From: Endozoicomonas gorgoniicola
GTDB taxonomy: Bacteria; Pseudomonadota; Gammaproteobacteria; Pseudomonadales; Endozoicomonadaceae
NCBI RefSeq assembly: GCF_025562715.2
Contig: NZ_JAPFCC010000001.1
Coordinates: 2,498,501 to 2,562,500, forward strand
Length of the DNA stretch: 64,000 nucleotides
Reading direction: 5' to 3'
Shown: piece by piece, positions 1 through 7,633 of the stretch
Numbering within the stretch: the stretch's first letter is position 1
How the letters are laid out: each line of letters opens with the position of its first letter
The notes under the pieces: model-generated
Database searches by the model: none
What the model saw: the letters and a program-made list of their open reading frames with translations, nothing else
What the model was told of the DNA's origin: nothing
Made by a program: the position numbers and the translations under genes

Positions 1-136
1 AGCAAGTCTAGCTTTCAAACTGGCACAAGGGAAAAAATCATCAATACCTGAGAATAACTTAATGCGCCGTTACCTTCCCTTCACCTCCCTCCCTTTAATC
101 TATCCGCATTGTTAACCAATGGTGAGATTGGAAAAG

Positions 137-1257
137 CCTGAATTCGTATCATAAGTGCATAACCTCTGTAACCAGAGGATTGTTTCAGAACCTTTGAAGT
201 GAATCAGAACTCAGGGGTATTCTGTAAAGCAACCAAACCATACAGAGGAAGCCAAGGATGGCCTATACACACCTGAGCTCTGAAGAGAGATATTATATCG
301 AAACTGAACTCAAAAATGGGACTTCACAAAACAAAATTGCTAAAAAGCTTGGCCGTTCACAGCCTACCGTGTCGCGAGAAGTAAACCGCAATAAAGGGCA
401 AAGAGGGTACAGGCACCAACAGGCTAATCGCACAGCTCGGCAGCGGCACAAAGATAAGCCAAAAGCTATTAAGCTGACAGACGACATTAAACAACGTATT
501 TCAAACGATATCCGTTCAGATTGGAGTCCTGAACAAGTGGCTGGAAGGCTTGAAAAGGACGGTGTAATCAAGCTGCATCATGAGACGATTTATCAATTTG
601 TAGCGGATGATAAACGGCGCGGAGGCTCGCTCTATAAGCACTTGAGGCACCAGAAAAAAACTTATCGAAAGCGATACGGTTCAGCTCATAACCGAACCGG
701 TATACCAAATCGGGTTGGCATTGAAGAACGCCCCGAAGTGGTCAACAACAGAGAGCGAGTTGGTGACTGGGAAGCTGATACTGTAATAGGTAAAAATCAT
801 AAAGGAGCCATCGCTACATTAGATGAACGAAAAACCAAGCTTCGCCTTGCTGTCCCTCTACCAGGCAAGAAGGCAAAAGCGGTTAAACAGGGAATAATTG
901 ACGTACTCAAGCCTCTGAAAAGGTTTGTAAAGACAATAACATACGACAATGGAAAGGAGTTTGTTCAGCATGAATCAATTGCCAAAGCTTTAAAATGTGA
1001 CAGCTACTTTGCTGCCCCCTACCATTCTTGGGAAAGAGGCCAGAATGAGAATGCTAATGGTTTGCTAAGGCAGTATTTCCCCAAGTCGATGGAGCTTAAT
1101 GGCGTGACAGAAAAAGATGTCATCATTGCAGTGGATAAGCTGAACAACAGGCCAAGAAAGTGCCTGGGCTACAAGACTCCTTATGAGGCATTTAAAGAGT
1201 CAACTGGAATAGATGCAAGAAAAGTCATGGGTTATGCACTTATGACTTGAATTCAGG
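137..1257 (+). mobile_element. IS30-family insertion sequence, complete
   Basis: The ends are near-perfect inverted repeats of about 28 bp (137-164 and 1230-1257, three mismatches); the outer bases read CCTGAATTC at both ends. The trinucleotide AAG at 134-136 is repeated at 1258-1260, which fits the 2-3 bp target duplication of IS30 elements. One transposase gene fills the element, and its stop codon lies inside the right inverted repeat. Removing the element and one AAG would place a GGA-type ribosome binding site directly in front of the ATG at 1262, so the element landed between the translation signal and the start of the next reading frame. Confidence 0.92.
258..1250 (+). CDS. IS30-family DDE transposase
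   Basis: A 330-residue protein of typical IS30 length. The N-terminal 50 residues form a helix-turn-helix (SSEERYYIE...KNGTSQNKIAKKLGRSQPTVSRE) that binds the inverted repeats. The C-terminal RNase H-fold integrase core shows the DDE triad in order: Asp in WEADTVIG, Asp in TYDNGKEF, and Glu in the ENANGLLRQYFPK block that is diagnostic of the family. The frame is intact, so the enzyme is probably active. It is read left to right, away from the window edge, and its 3' end runs into the right inverted repeat of the element. Confidence 0.95.
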   Translation: MAYTHLSSEERYYIETELKNGTSQNKIAKKLGRSQPTVSREVNRNKGQRGYRHQQANRTARQRHKDKPKAIKLTDDIKQRISNDIRSDWSPEQVAGRLEKDGVIKLHHETIYQFVADDKRRGGSLYKHLRHQKKTYRKRYGSAHNRTGIPNRVGIEERPEVVNNRERVGDWEADTVIGKNHKGAIATLDERKTKLRLAVPLPGKKAKAVKQGIIDVLKPLKRFVKTITYDNGKEFVQHESIAKALKCDSYFAAPYHSWERGQNENANGLLRQYFPKSMELNGVTEKDVIIAVDKLNNRPRKCLGYKTPYEAFKESTGIDARKVMGYALMT

Positions 1258-1261
1258 AAGT

Positions 1262-1537
1262 ATGCCTGACGCGATTCATCAGAAAACTATTGATCAGAAA
1301 ATGAGCTGTCAGAAAAACAGGCACAAATGGATAGCTGCCGGTAGTCTTCTGACTGTCATGCTGTCAGCACTGTATGCGTTCAGTAGTTCATCCGGAAATG
1401 AACTACCCCCGTCGCCTTCAACGACAGAAAACAGGGCGCTGGTTTCTATTGTCAGCACTAAGCCTGGCACCTACCGGTATTCACCCTCGTCGGCCTGTGT
1501 AGGAACAATCTGGCTGGGCGGGAGGCTCAAGTTATGA
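1262..1537 (+). pseudogene. N-terminal fragment of a membrane-anchored adaptor-like protein
   Basis: About 91 residues: a basic N-terminus, one hydrophobic segment (WIAAGSLLTVMLSALYAF) that would be an inner-membrane anchor or uncleaved signal, a Ser/Pro-rich linker, then ALVSIVSTKPGTYR, which resembles the first beta strand of HlyD/RND periplasmic adaptor proteins. After that the similarity stops and the frame ends, so I read it as the beginning of an adaptor gene cut off at its 3' side when the neighbouring toxin-antitoxin pair arrived. An IS30 element sits one base upstream of the ATG and has removed the native promoter. The family assignment rests on a short stretch and is uncertain; it could be an unrelated short membrane protein. 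It overlaps the convergent toxin gene by 11 bp. Confidence 0.4.
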
Positions 1538-1877
1538 ATTTTTCAGTGCTGCTTATGGTCAAATACCCAGAATCAGAATATTTGATAAACTCCAATATCT
1601 TTGCTCTCTGATTGAGCAGTAGCTTTTCTAGCTGTGCAATTCTGACATTTCCTACGCTTACCCGAATAAGCTTTGGTGGAAAGCCGTGTTGTTGTGAAAA
1701 CTCTATGAAATCTTTGTCTTTACTGACAATAGTGAGTTGATTTTCTTTGGCATAATGCCAAATCTCAATATCAGGTGAGTTATCAAGTCCTGCATGCAGA
1801 ACGTGCAAAATTCCCGGAAAAACCTCTTCAAGTCTCGCCACTAATCTTGGTGAAAGATTTTCATCAAGCAGAAGCAT
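1527..1877 (-). CDS. DUF5615 (PIN-like) putative toxin
   Basis: A 116-residue protein beginning MLLLDENLSPRLVARLEE, the characteristic start of DUF5615/Mut7-C-like PIN-fold proteins, with the conserved Asp-Glu-Asn near the N-terminus and a second acidic motif KDKDF near residue 55. These residues form the metal-binding site in PIN-like nucleases. The ATG overlaps the upstream antitoxin stop by one base (TGATG), so the two are translationally coupled. The DUF433-DUF5615 pair is a known predicted toxin-antitoxin arrangement. RNase activity is inferred from the fold. Confidence 0.8.
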   Translation of the reverse strand: MLLLDENLSPRLVARLEEVFPGILHVLHAGLDNSPDIEIWHYAKENQLTIVSKDKDFIEFSQQHGFPPKLIRVSVGNVRIAQLEKLLLNQRAKILEFIKYSDSGYLTISSTEKFIT

Positions 1878-2116
1878 CAGGCGGCACCTTTGCCAAGGGA
1901 GTCAGAGGCATATAACAACGCAGCCCTGATTTGCTCTTTGCTCAAATTAGGGTGGTCTTGCAAAATTTCCTTTTCACTCATGCCCGAGGCCAGCATTTCA
2001 AGAACATCGGCAACAGCAATTCTCGTGCCTTTAATACAAGGCTTTCCGAACCGTTTACCAGGGTCAATTTCTATATAAAGCCTATAGTCTGCAGATTCCA
2101 TTAATACGTTCTCCAT
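1877..2116 (-). CDS. DUF433 family antitoxin
   Basis: About 79 residues carrying the DUF433 signature: ID-PGKRFGKPCIKGTRIAVADVLEMLASGMS, followed by the ILQDHPNLSKEQIRAALLYA helical segment. DUF433 is a small winged-helix-like domain, usually paired with a PIN-like protein, that binds DNA and the toxin. I place the start at the ATG at 2116 because GGAGG lies just upstream; a longer reading from 2158 adds 14 residues with no family match. It is the first gene of the two-gene operon and overlaps the toxin start. Antitoxin function is inferred from family pairing. Confidence 0.8.
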   Translation of the reverse strand: MENVLMESADYRLYIEIDPGKRFGKPCIKGTRIAVADVLEMLASGMSEKEILQDHPNLSKEQIRAALLYASDSLGKGAA

Positions 2117-2201
2117 GTTGCCTCCGCAGAGTCTAGAGTAATCTCTCTGATTTTGCACCGAAACCTAATGATTGCCTGACGCCTGCCAGAGTGGTGGATG
2201 C

Positions 2202-2237
2202 AACGGACAGGCAGCTGACGATAGCTGCCTGCCGTTT
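2202..2237 (-). terminator. Hairpin downstream of kdsA
   Basis: A 15-bp stem with one bulged base around a short loop (arms built on AGGCAGCT / AGCTGCCT). It lies 17 bases past the kdsA stop. No run of T follows on the minus strand, so it may be a weak terminator or an mRNA 3' stabiliser. Confidence 0.45.
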
Positions 2238-2254
2238 CCACTATTAAACGACTA

Positions 2255-3106
2255 TTAATGAGTATCCAGCTCAGGGAAAGACTTCACCGTATCGTCAATC
2301 GCCTTGATCTGAGTCAGGAAGCCTTCCAGCTGTGACAGGCGCAGCGCGGAAGGTCCGTCGCAACGGGCATTATCCGGATCAGGGTGCGCTTCAATAAACA
2401 GACCCGCCAGACGTGTTGCCATGCCCGCCAGAGAGAGTTCTGTCACCTGATGACGACGACCACCCGACGCAGCCCCCATAGGATCACGGCACTGCAGCGC
2501 ATGAGTGGCGTCAAAAATGACCGGCAGACCGTTGCTGACCTCTTTCATGGTTCTGAAGCCCAGCATATCGACTACCAGGTTGTCGTAACCAAAGCAGGTG
2601 CCACGCTCACACAGAATCACATTTTCATTACCCGCTTCAGCGAATTTTTCGCCAATATTGCCCATCTGCCCCGGACTCATAAACTGGGGCTTCTTGACGT
2701 TGATCACCGCACCGGTTTTCGCCATTGCTACCACTAGGTCGGTCTGGCGCGCCAGAAAAGCAGGCAACTGGATCACATCGACCACCTCTGCCACCGGCTG
2801 ACACTGCTCTTCTGTATGCACGTCGGTAATGATGGGCAGTCCAAAGGTCTCTTTCAGCTCCTGAAAGATTTTCAGGCCTTCTTCCATACCCGGCCCACGA
2901 TAGGAATGGACAGAAGAACGGTTTGCCTTGTCAAAAGACGCTTTGAAGATATAGGGAATACCCAGCTTTTCAGTCACCTTCACATAATGCTCGGCAATAG
3001 TCATAGCCAGGTCACGGGACTCCAGCACATTCATACCACCGAACAGAACAAAGGGCTTATCGTTAGCTACCTGCAGGTCACCAACGTTTATGGTCTTCTG
3101 TTGCAT
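2255..3106 (-). CDS. kdsA: 3-deoxy-8-phosphooctulonate synthase (Kdo-8-P synthase)
   Basis: It condenses arabinose 5-phosphate with phosphoenolpyruvate to make Kdo 8-phosphate, the precursor of the inner-core sugar of lipopolysaccharide. The 283-residue protein aligns with the E. coli enzyme over its full length: VLFGGMNVLESRD at the N-terminus, KASFDKANRSS and YRGPG (PEP-binding loop), IQLPAFLARQTDL, NVKKPQF, and FDATHALQCRDP with AASGGRR. The ATG at 3106 is chosen because AAAGGA lies at the right distance upstream; an upstream TTG would add two residues. It is last in the minus-strand cluster and separated from pyrG by a strong terminator hairpin. The eno gene that commonly follows it is absent here. 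Confidence 0.97.
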   Translation of the reverse strand: MQQKTINVGDLQVANDKPFVLFGGMNVLESRDLAMTIAEHYVKVTEKLGIPYIFKASFDKANRSSVHSYRGPGMEEGLKIFQELKETFGLPIITDVHTEEQCQPVAEVVDVIQLPAFLARQTDLVVAMAKTGAVINVKKPQFMSPGQMGNIGEKFAEAGNENVILCERGTCFGYDNLVVDMLGFRTMKEVSNGLPVIFDATHALQCRDPMGAASGGRRHQVTELSLAGMATRLAGLFIEAHPDPDNARCDGPSALRLSQLEGFLTQIKAIDDTVKSFPELDTH

Positions 3107-3135
3107 ATACAATCCTTTACTACAAACCTTTTCTA

Positions 3136-3179
3136 CAAAAAAGAATGCCGCCGTCTGAAATCAGAGTCGGCGGCATTCT
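3136..3179 (-). terminator. Rho-independent terminator between pyrG and kdsA
   Basis: A perfect 12-bp GC-rich stem (3142-3153 with 3168-3179) with a 14-nt loop, followed on the minus strand by a run of T. It would end or attenuate transcription from pyrG before kdsA, so kdsA probably depends on partial readthrough. Confidence 0.88.
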
Positions 3180-3212
3180 ATAGCACTAGCGATTTACACC
3201 ACAAGGGTCAGA

Positions 3213-4838
3213 TCACTGATCCTGATGCTTCAGCGCAGCGTCAATGAAGGCAGTAAACAGGCCATGACCGTAGCGCGGCGTGGAAGTAAATTCCGGATGG
3301 AACTGGCAGGCAACAAACCACGGATGATTCGGCGCTTCAACCATTTCAACCAGCGTATTATCAATAGAACGACCCGCAATGACCAGACCAGCCTTTTCCA
3401 GCTGTCCTACATAATGGTTGTTCACTTCATAACGGTGACGATGACGTTCAGTGATACGATCCGCACCATAAGCAGTATGGGCGTGAGTACCTGCGGTCAG
3501 GTTACAGTCCTGAGCACCCAGACGCATGGTGCCACCCAGGTCAGACTGCTCTGTACGTGTCTCAACCTGACCTTCAGAGTCCAGCCATTCGGTGATCAGA
3601 CCCACCACAGGGTGTTCAGCCTTGCTGTCAAACTCGGTACTGTTCGCACCTTTCAGACCTGCCACATTACGGGCGTATTCAATCACGGCCACCTGCATAC
3701 CCAGACAGATACCCAGGAATGGGATATTGTTTTCACGGGCATGACGAACGGCTTCGATTTTACCTTCAACACCACGATGACCAAAACCACCCGGTACCAG
3801 AATCGCGCTGACGCCTTCCAGACGGCTCAGGCCTTCCTGCTCCAGTACTTCCGAATCGATGTAGCGGATATTCACCTTGGTGCGGGTTTTCAGACCGGCA
3901 TGACGAACCGCTTCAATCAGGGACTTGTAGGCGTCCAGCAGTTCCATGTATTTACCGACCATGGCAATGGTGACTTCATGTTCATGGTTCAGGTCACGAT
4001 CCACCACATCCTGCCACTCAGACAGGTCAGCAGCCGGGCAGTCCAGACGGAACTGGTCAACCACGATCTGATCCAGGTCCTGCTCATGCAGCATTTCCGG
4101 AATACGATAGATGGTTTCAGCGTCTTCCAGAGAGATAACCGCACGCTCTTCCACGTTGGTAAACAGGGAGATCTTACGTCGGGCAGACGCTTCAATAAAC
4201 TGTTCGCTGCGGCAGACCAGAATATCTGGCTGCAGACCGATAGAACGCAGCTCTTTAACCGAGTGCTGCGTCGGCTTGGTTTTGGTTTCACCAGCGGTCT
4301 TGATGTAAGGCACCAGGGTCAGGTGCATCAACATTGCACGCTGGGAACCCAGCTCAACCTTCAGCTGACGGATTGCTTCCAAAAACGGCTGGGATTCGAT
4401 ATCACCCACTGTACCACCGACCTCGACCATGGCGATATCAGCATCACCGGCACCCTGTACGACACGGCGCTTGATCTCGTCGGTAATGTGCGGGATCACC
4501 TGAACGGTGCCACCCAGATAGTCACCACGACGCTCTTTACGCAGAACGTCCTGATAGATACGACCCGTGGTAAAGTTGTTACCCTGTTTCATGGTGGTAC
4601 GAACAAAGCGCTCGTAGTGACCCAGGTCCAGGTCAGTTTCAGCACCATCTTCAGTAACGAATACTTCACCGTGCTGGAACGGGCTCATCGTGCCGGGATC
4701 GACGTTGATGTAAGGATCCAGCTTGAGCATCGTCACCTTCAGGCCTCGAGCCTCAAGAATGGCGGCCAGAGATGCGGAGGCAATGCCTTTACCCAATGAG
4801 GAAACAACACCACCTGTGACGAAAATATAACGCGTCAT
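3213..4838 (-). CDS. pyrG: CTP synthase
   Basis: It converts UTP to CTP using ATP and glutamine. The 541-residue protein begins MTRYIFVTGGVVSSLGKGI, which contains the synthetase P-loop, and carries the amidoligase domain to about residue 265 and a class I glutamine amidotransferase domain after it. In that domain the nucleophile Cys lies in GICLGMQ (near residue 380) and the His-Glu pair in QFHPEF near the C-terminus. Length and motifs match the family exactly. It lies between tilS and kdsA, the standard gammaproteobacterial order. Confidence 0.98.
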   Translation of the reverse strand: MTRYIFVTGGVVSSLGKGIASASLAAILEARGLKVTMLKLDPYINVDPGTMSPFQHGEVFVTEDGAETDLDLGHYERFVRTTMKQGNNFTTGRIYQDVLRKERRGDYLGGTVQVIPHITDEIKRRVVQGAGDADIAMVEVGGTVGDIESQPFLEAIRQLKVELGSQRAMLMHLTLVPYIKTAGETKTKPTQHSVKELRSIGLQPDILVCRSEQFIEASARRKISLFTNVEERAVISLEDAETIYRIPEMLHEQDLDQIVVDQFRLDCPAADLSEWQDVVDRDLNHEHEVTIAMVGKYMELLDAYKSLIEAVRHAGLKTRTKVNIRYIDSEVLEQEGLSRLEGVSAILVPGGFGHRGVEGKIEAVRHARENNIPFLGICLGMQVAVIEYARNVAGLKGANSTEFDSKAEHPVVGLITEWLDSEGQVETRTEQSDLGGTMRLGAQDCNLTAGTHAHTAYGADRITERHRHRYEVNNHYVGQLEKAGLVIAGRSIDNTLVEMVEAPNHPWFVACQFHPEFTSTPRYGHGLFTAFIDAALKHQDQ

Positions 4839-4969
4839 TAGTTTATGCAGACTCTTAAAAAAGCGGGAAAAAAAGAATACTCAAGATGGGAGATCAGGAT
4901 ACCAAAAGTGTCGTAACACGTAAAACAGGAATATCTGTTTTTTCGCTCAAAATTCGGTCATTACTGACT

Positions 4970-6436
4970 TTAATAGGGATCAAATCGCCAGTCAGCCCTT
5001 ACCTTTATGCCAATATTGCTTAACGGTTCTCCCGCCTCATCCTGCCTCTTTTTCCCTGGCTTTTTTTCCAACAGGTCGCACACCCATAGTCCTGCAGCAC
5101 ACAACATCTGTCCGTTGTAAAAAAGAAACGGCACCCGGTCTCGCAGCCAGGGCGGAACCCGGTACTCCTGCAGCCAGCGCTTAACCGATTTACTGCCCTG
5201 CCGCCCTGCGATCCGAACTTTTTCAGAACCGGGCAGGTTGTGACGAAAACAGACCGACACCGCTTTTAACTGTCTGGCACTGTCGTCGCCCAGAGTCAGC
5301 CAGCCTGAGGCAGGGACATGCAATTCTGACCGGGCTACACAGTCCCAACCAATGACTTTTTCTGAAAAAGGTTCCAGCACCGGCACCAGCACCAGCAGGC
5401 CATCAAAGCGCCGAACCTCATGGTCACCCAACTGCAAAACGGGGTCTGCATCTTCCCGGCTGTGAATGACCTCGGCAAACAGGGTCTTCAGCACCGACCG
5501 GTCCGGCATCAACAAGCCTTTCTGTTTCAGCCAGTAGCGTACCACCCGAAATGCCATTGACTCCGAAAGCTTCATCAATGATCCGATGTTAACGACCTGT
5601 CCGGCATTCCAGTAATCCGGAGCCACTGTCAGCACCGCATCAGCCGCTTCTTCCACAGCCTGTTGCAGCCATTGCTGACTCTCCACCACTTCGCCGGACA
5701 GAACAGCCAGACGTTCAGAGACACCCGGCCAGCGCTGCTCAATTTGTGGAATCAGGTTCTGTCGCAGATAGTTGCGGGCAAATCGCTGATCCGTGTTTGA
5801 TTCATCTTCGACAGGCTGGAGTTGATGATCTTTCGCATAAGCTTCAATAGATGCCCTGGACACGGATAACAGCGGCCTGACCACCTGCCTACGTCCTCTC
5901 TGTCCTCTCTGCCCTCTCTGCACTCTCTGCCCCAGAGACCGCTGCGCAGGAATCCCTGCCAGCCCGTCCAACCCGGAACCACGAAACAACCTGAACAGCA
6001 GTGTCTCCGCCTGATCATCCTGATGATGTCCCTGCAACAGGCAGCCCTGTTCGGGCAGCAGTTGCTCAAACACCTGATAGCGCATGGATCGGGCAGCCTG
6101 CTCGATGCCATCGCCCAGCGCCTCATTCACATCGACTCGCCGGACATCCAGCGGAACCTGCCATTGCTGGCAAAGGTTCTGGCAGTATTCTGCCCAACTG
6201 TCCGCATTGACACTCAGCCCATGGTGAACATGGATGGCTGATAGAGAAGAAACCAGACCGGCATGGCGCAACTGCACCAGAGCATGGAGCAAAACCGTTG
6301 AGTCCACACCACCACTCAGAGCCACAACGAAAGGAACCGGCGAAGGAAATTCGGTAAACTGTTCAAGTGCAGCACAGACGCTTTCAACCAACGGCGAAAG
6401 CGTCTGTTCCAAAGACGATTCAAAAGACAGGGACAT
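4970..6436 (-). CDS. tilS: tRNA(Ile)-lysidine synthase
   Basis: It modifies the wobble C34 of the AUA-reading tRNA-Ile to lysidine, which switches both codon and amino-acid identity, and is essential. The PP-loop ATP-binding motif ALSGGVDSTVLLHAL lies near residue 40, followed by the HVHHGLS and HHQDDQAETLLFRLFRGSG motifs and a C-terminal TilS substrate-binding domain (SVCFRHNLPGSEKVRIAGRQGSKSVKRWLQE). The ATG at 6436 overlaps the accA stop by one base (TGATG), implying translational coupling; a longer reading upstream has no family support. An oddity is an in-frame Gln-Arg-Gly repeat near residues 170-180, encoded by a 9-bp minisatellite. Confidence 0.96.
   Translation of the reverse strand: MSLSFESSLEQTLSPLVESVCAALEQFTEFPSPVPFVVALSGGVDSTVLLHALVQLRHAGLVSSLSAIHVHHGLSVNADSWAEYCQNLCQQWQVPLDVRRVDVNEALGDGIEQAARSMRYQVFEQLLPEQGCLLQGHHQDDQAETLLFRLFRGSGLDGLAGIPAQRSLGQRVQRGQRGQRGRRQVVRPLLSVSRASIEAYAKDHQLQPVEDESNTDQRFARNYLRQNLIPQIEQRWPGVSERLAVLSGEVVESQQWLQQAVEEAADAVLTVAPDYWNAGQVVNIGSLMKLSESMAFRVVRYWLKQKGLLMPDRSVLKTLFAEVIHSREDADPVLQLGDHEVRRFDGLLVLVPVLEPFSEKVIGWDCVARSELHVPASGWLTLGDDSARQLKAVSVCFRHNLPGSEKVRIAGRQGSKSVKRWLQEYRVPPWLRDRVPFLFYNGQMLCAAGLWVCDLLEKKPGKKRQDEAGEPLSNIGIKVRADWRFDPY
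5893..5928 (-). repeat. In-frame 9-bp minisatellite inside tilS (4 units)
   Basis: Four adjacent units of the form G(T/C)(C/A)CTCTCT on the plus strand. On the coding strand they give repeated Gln-Arg-Gly-type tripeptides between the PP-loop domain and the central domain. Because the unit is a multiple of three, copy-number change would lengthen or shorten a linker without breaking the gene. Confidence 0.85.
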
Positions 6437-7395
6437 CAAACAGAACCATAGTCCCTGATGCGCTTGTAACGCTGATCCAGCAGGGTATCGATATCCAGCT
6501 TGCACAGGCGATCCAGCTCAACATTCAATACCGCGCCGAGACTGGCTGCTGCAACATCCTGACTGCGATGAGCGCCACCCAGCGGCTCAGGCACCAGATG
6601 ATCCACCAGACCCAGCTCTTGCAGACGCTCTGCGGTAACGCCCATGGCTTCAGCCGCTACAGAGGCATATTCTGCCTTTTTCCAGAGAATCGAGGCACAA
6701 CCTTCAGGCGAAATAACGGAATAGGTGGAATACCCCATCATCACCAGCGAGTCACAGACACCAATAGCCAGCGCCCCACCAGAACCACCTTCTCCAATCA
6801 CTGTCGAGATAACCGGCACCTTCAGGCGGGACATTACCGCCAGATTATAGGCAATGGCTTCACTCTGGCCACGCTCTTCCGCACCAATGCCCGGATAAGC
6901 ACCCGGTGTATCAATAAATGTCAGGATCGGCATATCAAACCGCTCTGCCATTTCCATCAGACGGCAGGCTTTGCGATAGCCCTCAGGCTTGGGCATACCA
7001 AAATTACGGCGAACCTTTTCTTCAATTTCCCTGCCCTTCTGATGACCAATCACCATCACCGGGCGGCCGTTAAAGCGAGCCATTCCACCCACAATGGACG
7101 GATCATCAGCAAAGTGCCGGTCACCGTGCAGCTCATCAAACTCGGTAAACAGATGCTTAACATAATCCAGCGTATAAGGGCGACGGGGGTGACGCGCCAG
7201 CTGAGCTACCTGCCAGGAGGTCAGGTCAGAAAAAATCTGCCGGGTCAGGGTATTACACTTCTCCTGCAGATTGCTGATTTCTTCGGTAATATTCAGCTCC
7301 GCATCACTGCTGACCAGGCGCAGCTCTTCGATTTTCGCTTCTAATTCAGCGATCGGCTGTTCAAATTCCAGATAATTCGGGTTCATGAAATCCAC
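6436..7395 (-). CDS. accA: Acetyl-CoA carboxylase carboxyltransferase subunit alpha
   Basis: With AccD it forms the carboxyltransferase that moves the carboxyl group from biotin to acetyl-CoA, the committed step of fatty-acid synthesis. The 319-residue protein has the family's N-terminal start (NPNYLEFEQPIAELEAKIEEL), then DFTPGAYPGIGAEERGQ-type and GEGGSGGALAIG motifs of the crotonase-fold active site, and STYSVISPEGCASILW. Length equals the E. coli protein. It is followed by tilS with a one-base overlap. A gap of about 240 bp separates it from dnaE. Confidence 0.97.
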   Translation of the reverse strand: MDFMNPNYLEFEQPIAELEAKIEELRLVSSDAELNITEEISNLQEKCNTLTRQIFSDLTSWQVAQLARHPRRPYTLDYVKHLFTEFDELHGDRHFADDPSIVGGMARFNGRPVMVIGHQKGREIEEKVRRNFGMPKPEGYRKACRLMEMAERFDMPILTFIDTPGAYPGIGAEERGQSEAIAYNLAVMSRLKVPVISTVIGEGGSGGALAIGVCDSLVMMGYSTYSVISPEGCASILWKKAEYASVAAEAMGVTAERLQELGLVDHLVPEPLGGAHRSQDVAAASLGAVLNVELDRLCKLDIDTLLDQRYKRIRDYGSV

Positions 7396-7586
7396 TTATT
7401 GCAGGCTGTCATGGCAACAGGCGTTTATCGCCAATAATAACTACTGCAAAAAATACGTAAACAACACTGAAAAGTCGAGTTAAAAAGCGTAATTCTTCGT
7501 AAGCTCAGGCGTTTCACTCCGCAGAGCTGCACAACCTGGGAGAGCTGCATTTTCACAGTAACTATCAACTGAAAAAGTTTTCTACC

Positions 7587-7615
7587 CCCTGAAGTCCTGG
7601 TTCGCAACTTCAGGG
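7587..7615 (-). terminator. Putative terminator after dnaE
   Basis: Perfect 9-bp inverted repeat (ACTTCAGGG / CCCTGAAGT) with an 11-nt loop, 19 bases after the dnaE stop. On the minus strand the stem is followed by a mixed A/T stretch ending in five T, a weak tail, so termination may be partial. The rest of the 7396-7633 gap shows no gene. Confidence 0.4.
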
Positions 7616-7633
7616 TCATCCAGAAAATTCAGC

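Noticed and set aside
1247..1537. Start of the adaptor fragment at the ATG at 1247, inside the IS30 repeat
   Set aside because: The first codons would be encoded by the inverted repeat; the ATG at 1262 lies just outside the element and is the native candidate.
3225..4799. Long plus-strand open frame of 524 codons opposite pyrG
   Set aside because: It is antisense to a full-length CTP synthase with every catalytic motif; the reading has no recognisable domain and arises from the codon composition of pyrG.
6367..7344. Plus-strand open frame of 325 codons opposite accA
   Set aside because: Antisense shadow of accA, His/Arg/Thr-rich with no domain and no ribosome binding site.
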